Positions 5,957 through 7,029 of a DNA stretch of 7,029 nt are shown here, one piece after another. This DNA comes from Rhodoferax sp. (lineage in GTDB: Bacteria; Pseudomonadota; Gammaproteobacteria; Burkholderiales; Burkholderiaceae_C). The stretch is from positions 1 to 7,029 of the forward strand of contig JARXAU010000052.1 of NCBI GenBank assembly GCA_029865675.1, in the 5' to 3' direction. How positions within the stretch are numbered: position 1 is the stretch's first letter; the number at the start of each line of letters is the position of its first letter. The notes beneath the pieces were generated by a model. The model worked only from the letters and a program-made list of their open reading frames with translations, ran no database searches and was not told the DNA's origin. The translations under genes and the position numbers were made by a program.

Positions 5957-6865
5957 ATGACCCCAGCCCTGCACACCTCCGCCCTCAAATCCCTTACTCT
6001 GCTGGCGCGCGGCAAGGTCCGTGACAACTACGCCGTGGGCAGCGACCGCATCTTGATGGTTGCCAGTGACCGCCTCAGCGCCTTTGACGTCATCATGGGC
6101 GAGCCCATTCCCGGCAAGGGCGCGCTGCTGACGCAAATGGCACTGTTCTGGTTTGAAAAACTCGGGCCGCAGGGCCTCAATATCTGCCCCATCCACCTCA
6201 CCGGCGACGCGCCTGAGAGTGTGGTGACGCCCGATGAAGTAGCGCAGGTCACCGGCCGCTCCATGCTGGTCAAGCGCCTCAAGCCCCTGCCGGTGGAAGC
6301 CGTGGTGCGTGGCTACCTGGCGGGCAGCGGCTGGAAGGAATACCAGGCCAGCGGCGCGGTCTGTGGCGTCGCCTTGCCCCCTGGCCTGCAAAACGCGTCC
6401 AAATTGCGCGCGCCGATTTACACCCCGGCGGCCAAAGCGGCGGTAGGCGACCACGACGAAAACATCACCTTCGAGCAAACCGTAGAAATGATTGGCCTGG
6501 ACCTGGCCACCCGCATTCGCGACCTGAGCATTGCGCTCTACCAGGCGGCGGCCGAATTTGCGCTGACCAAGGGCATCATCATTGCCGACACCAAGTTTGA
6601 GTTTGGCCTGGACGCCGATGGAACGCTGACGCTGATGGACGAGGTGCTCACGCCCGACTCCTCACGCTTTTGGCCGCAAGAGAGCTACCAAGAAGGCAGC
6701 AACCCGCCCAGCTACGACAAGCAGTTTGTGCGCGACTGGTTGGAGCAGGCGTTGGTGGACGGCAAGCCGTGGGACAAAACGCCCCCCGCACCTCGTGTGC
6801 CCCGCGAAGTGATCGAGAAAACCGCTGACAAGTACCGCGAAGCCCTGCAGCGCTTGACCGCTTGA
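5957..6865 (+). CDS. purC: SAICAR synthetase (phosphoribosylaminoimidazole-succinocarboxamide synthase)
   Basis: This cytosolic enzyme joins carboxyaminoimidazole ribonucleotide to aspartate with ATP, giving SAICAR in de novo purine synthesis. The 302-residue length is normal for the longer bacterial and yeast-like form. Visible motifs are ARGKVRDNY (17-25, nucleotide loop), ASDRLSAFD (36-44), VEAVVRGYLAGSGWKEYQ (113-130, family signature), GDHDENITFE (164-173), IADTKFEFG (209-217) and LMDEVLTPDSSRFWP (226-240, second signature). No key residue appears to be missing. ATG 5957 starts a sequence aligned with the family N-terminus, but no Shine-Dalgarno site precedes it; the upstream bases are TTTAGCACCCC. 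It is separated from the accessory operon by a terminator and from the next gene by a bidirectional terminator, so it looks monocistronic here. Identification is secure. Confidence 0.98.
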   Translation: MTPALHTSALKSLTLLARGKVRDNYAVGSDRILMVASDRLSAFDVIMGEPIPGKGALLTQMALFWFEKLGPQGLNICPIHLTGDAPESVVTPDEVAQVTGRSMLVKRLKPLPVEAVVRGYLAGSGWKEYQASGAVCGVALPPGLQNASKLRAPIYTPAAKAAVGDHDENITFEQTVEMIGLDLATRIRDLSIALYQAAAEFALTKGIIIADTKFEFGLDADGTLTLMDEVLTPDSSRFWPQESYQEGSNPPSYDKQFVRDWLEQALVDGKPWDKTPPAPRVPREVIEKTADKYREALQRLTA

Positions 6866-6923
6866 TGGGCTGAGGCGAGTACGCAGGCACTTCGCCTGTG
6901 ACACCTGCCGCCATGCGTGAAAT

Positions 6924-6950
6924 AAAAAAGGCCCCGAGGGGCCTTTTTTT
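6924..6950. terminator. Bidirectional rho-independent terminator between convergent genes
   Basis: GGCCC and GGGCC arms (6930-6934 and 6939-6943) close on CGAG, with an A run before (6924-6929) and a T run after (6944-6950). It therefore works on both strands. It lies 58 nt after the purC stop and 22 nt after the stop of the opposing gene. Confidence 0.92.
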
Positions 6951-6972
6951 ATTGGGCGGAAGGTGCCTTCAC

Positions 6973-7029
6973 TCAGTTCAGCGCCATGCTGAGCTTGCGC
7001 CGGTAGTTGGCGACCAACTGCGCTTGCGG
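6973..7029 (-). CDS. C-terminal end of a convergent gene, product unknown
   Basis: Read on the minus strand, 18 codons are open from the window edge to a TGA at 6975-6973. The peptide ends QLVANYRRKLSMALN, a helical and basic tail that I cannot place in a family. The bidirectional terminator just beyond the stop supports a real gene ending here. The rest lies outside the window. Confidence 0.55.
   Translation of the reverse strand, partial: PQAQLVANYRRKLSMALN

Noticed and set aside
5438..6478. A 346-codon minus-strand frame across the second GST, the terminator and purC
   Set aside because: It covers two well-identified plus-strand genes and a terminator, and the product resembles no family.

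Overview
The window looks like a GC-rich proteobacterial chromosome segment, most likely a betaproteobacterium of the order Burkholderiales (Comamonadaceae-like). The basis is a Calvin-cycle-type class II fructose-bisphosphate aldolase with the HQDHG and GELGCLGS motifs, a PurC with betaproteobacterial-looking motifs, and strongly G/C-ending codons. The taxonomic call is an inference from remembered protein motifs, not from a search.

Layout. Positions 1-825 hold the 3' part of fba, which a strong GNRA-loop hairpin follows (852-881). From 940 to 5942 lies what reads as one six-gene transcription unit on the + strand. It has a good sigma70-type promoter (940-967) flanked and overlapped by two inverted repeats, and a leader of about 145 nt that contains a possible 42-codon ORF. 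The genes in order are: a membrane-anchored DUF1330-like alpha+beta-barrel protein (1120-1761); a shortened haloalkane-dehalogenase-like alpha/beta hydrolase (1765-2454); a four-helix membrane protein (2451-2894); a long glutathione S-transferase-like protein (2908-4086); an unrecognised soluble protein (4149-4844); and a second GST-like protein (4844-5872). The genes are packed with 3- and 13-nt gaps, a GTGA overlap and a TAATG overlap. The unit ends at a rho-independent terminator (5906-5942). Then come purC (5957-6865), a bidirectional terminator (6924-6950) and the last 18 codons of a convergent gene on the - strand.

How it fits together. fba (central carbon metabolism) and purC (purine synthesis) are housekeeping genes. 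The block between them looks like an accessory operon. Two GST-fold proteins, a hydrolase of the haloalkane dehalogenase lineage and two membrane proteins suggest handling of a hydrophobic or electrophilic compound at the inner membrane, but no substrate can be read from the sequence. The hydrolase lacks its N-terminal strands, the halide-binding Trp next to the nucleophile and the C-terminal catalytic His. It is therefore either inactive, a decaying gene or a repurposed fold. The two GST-like proteins share an HYRWTY motif and a C-terminal extension, so they are probably old paralogues. No mobile element, CRISPR array, tRNA or rRNA was seen.
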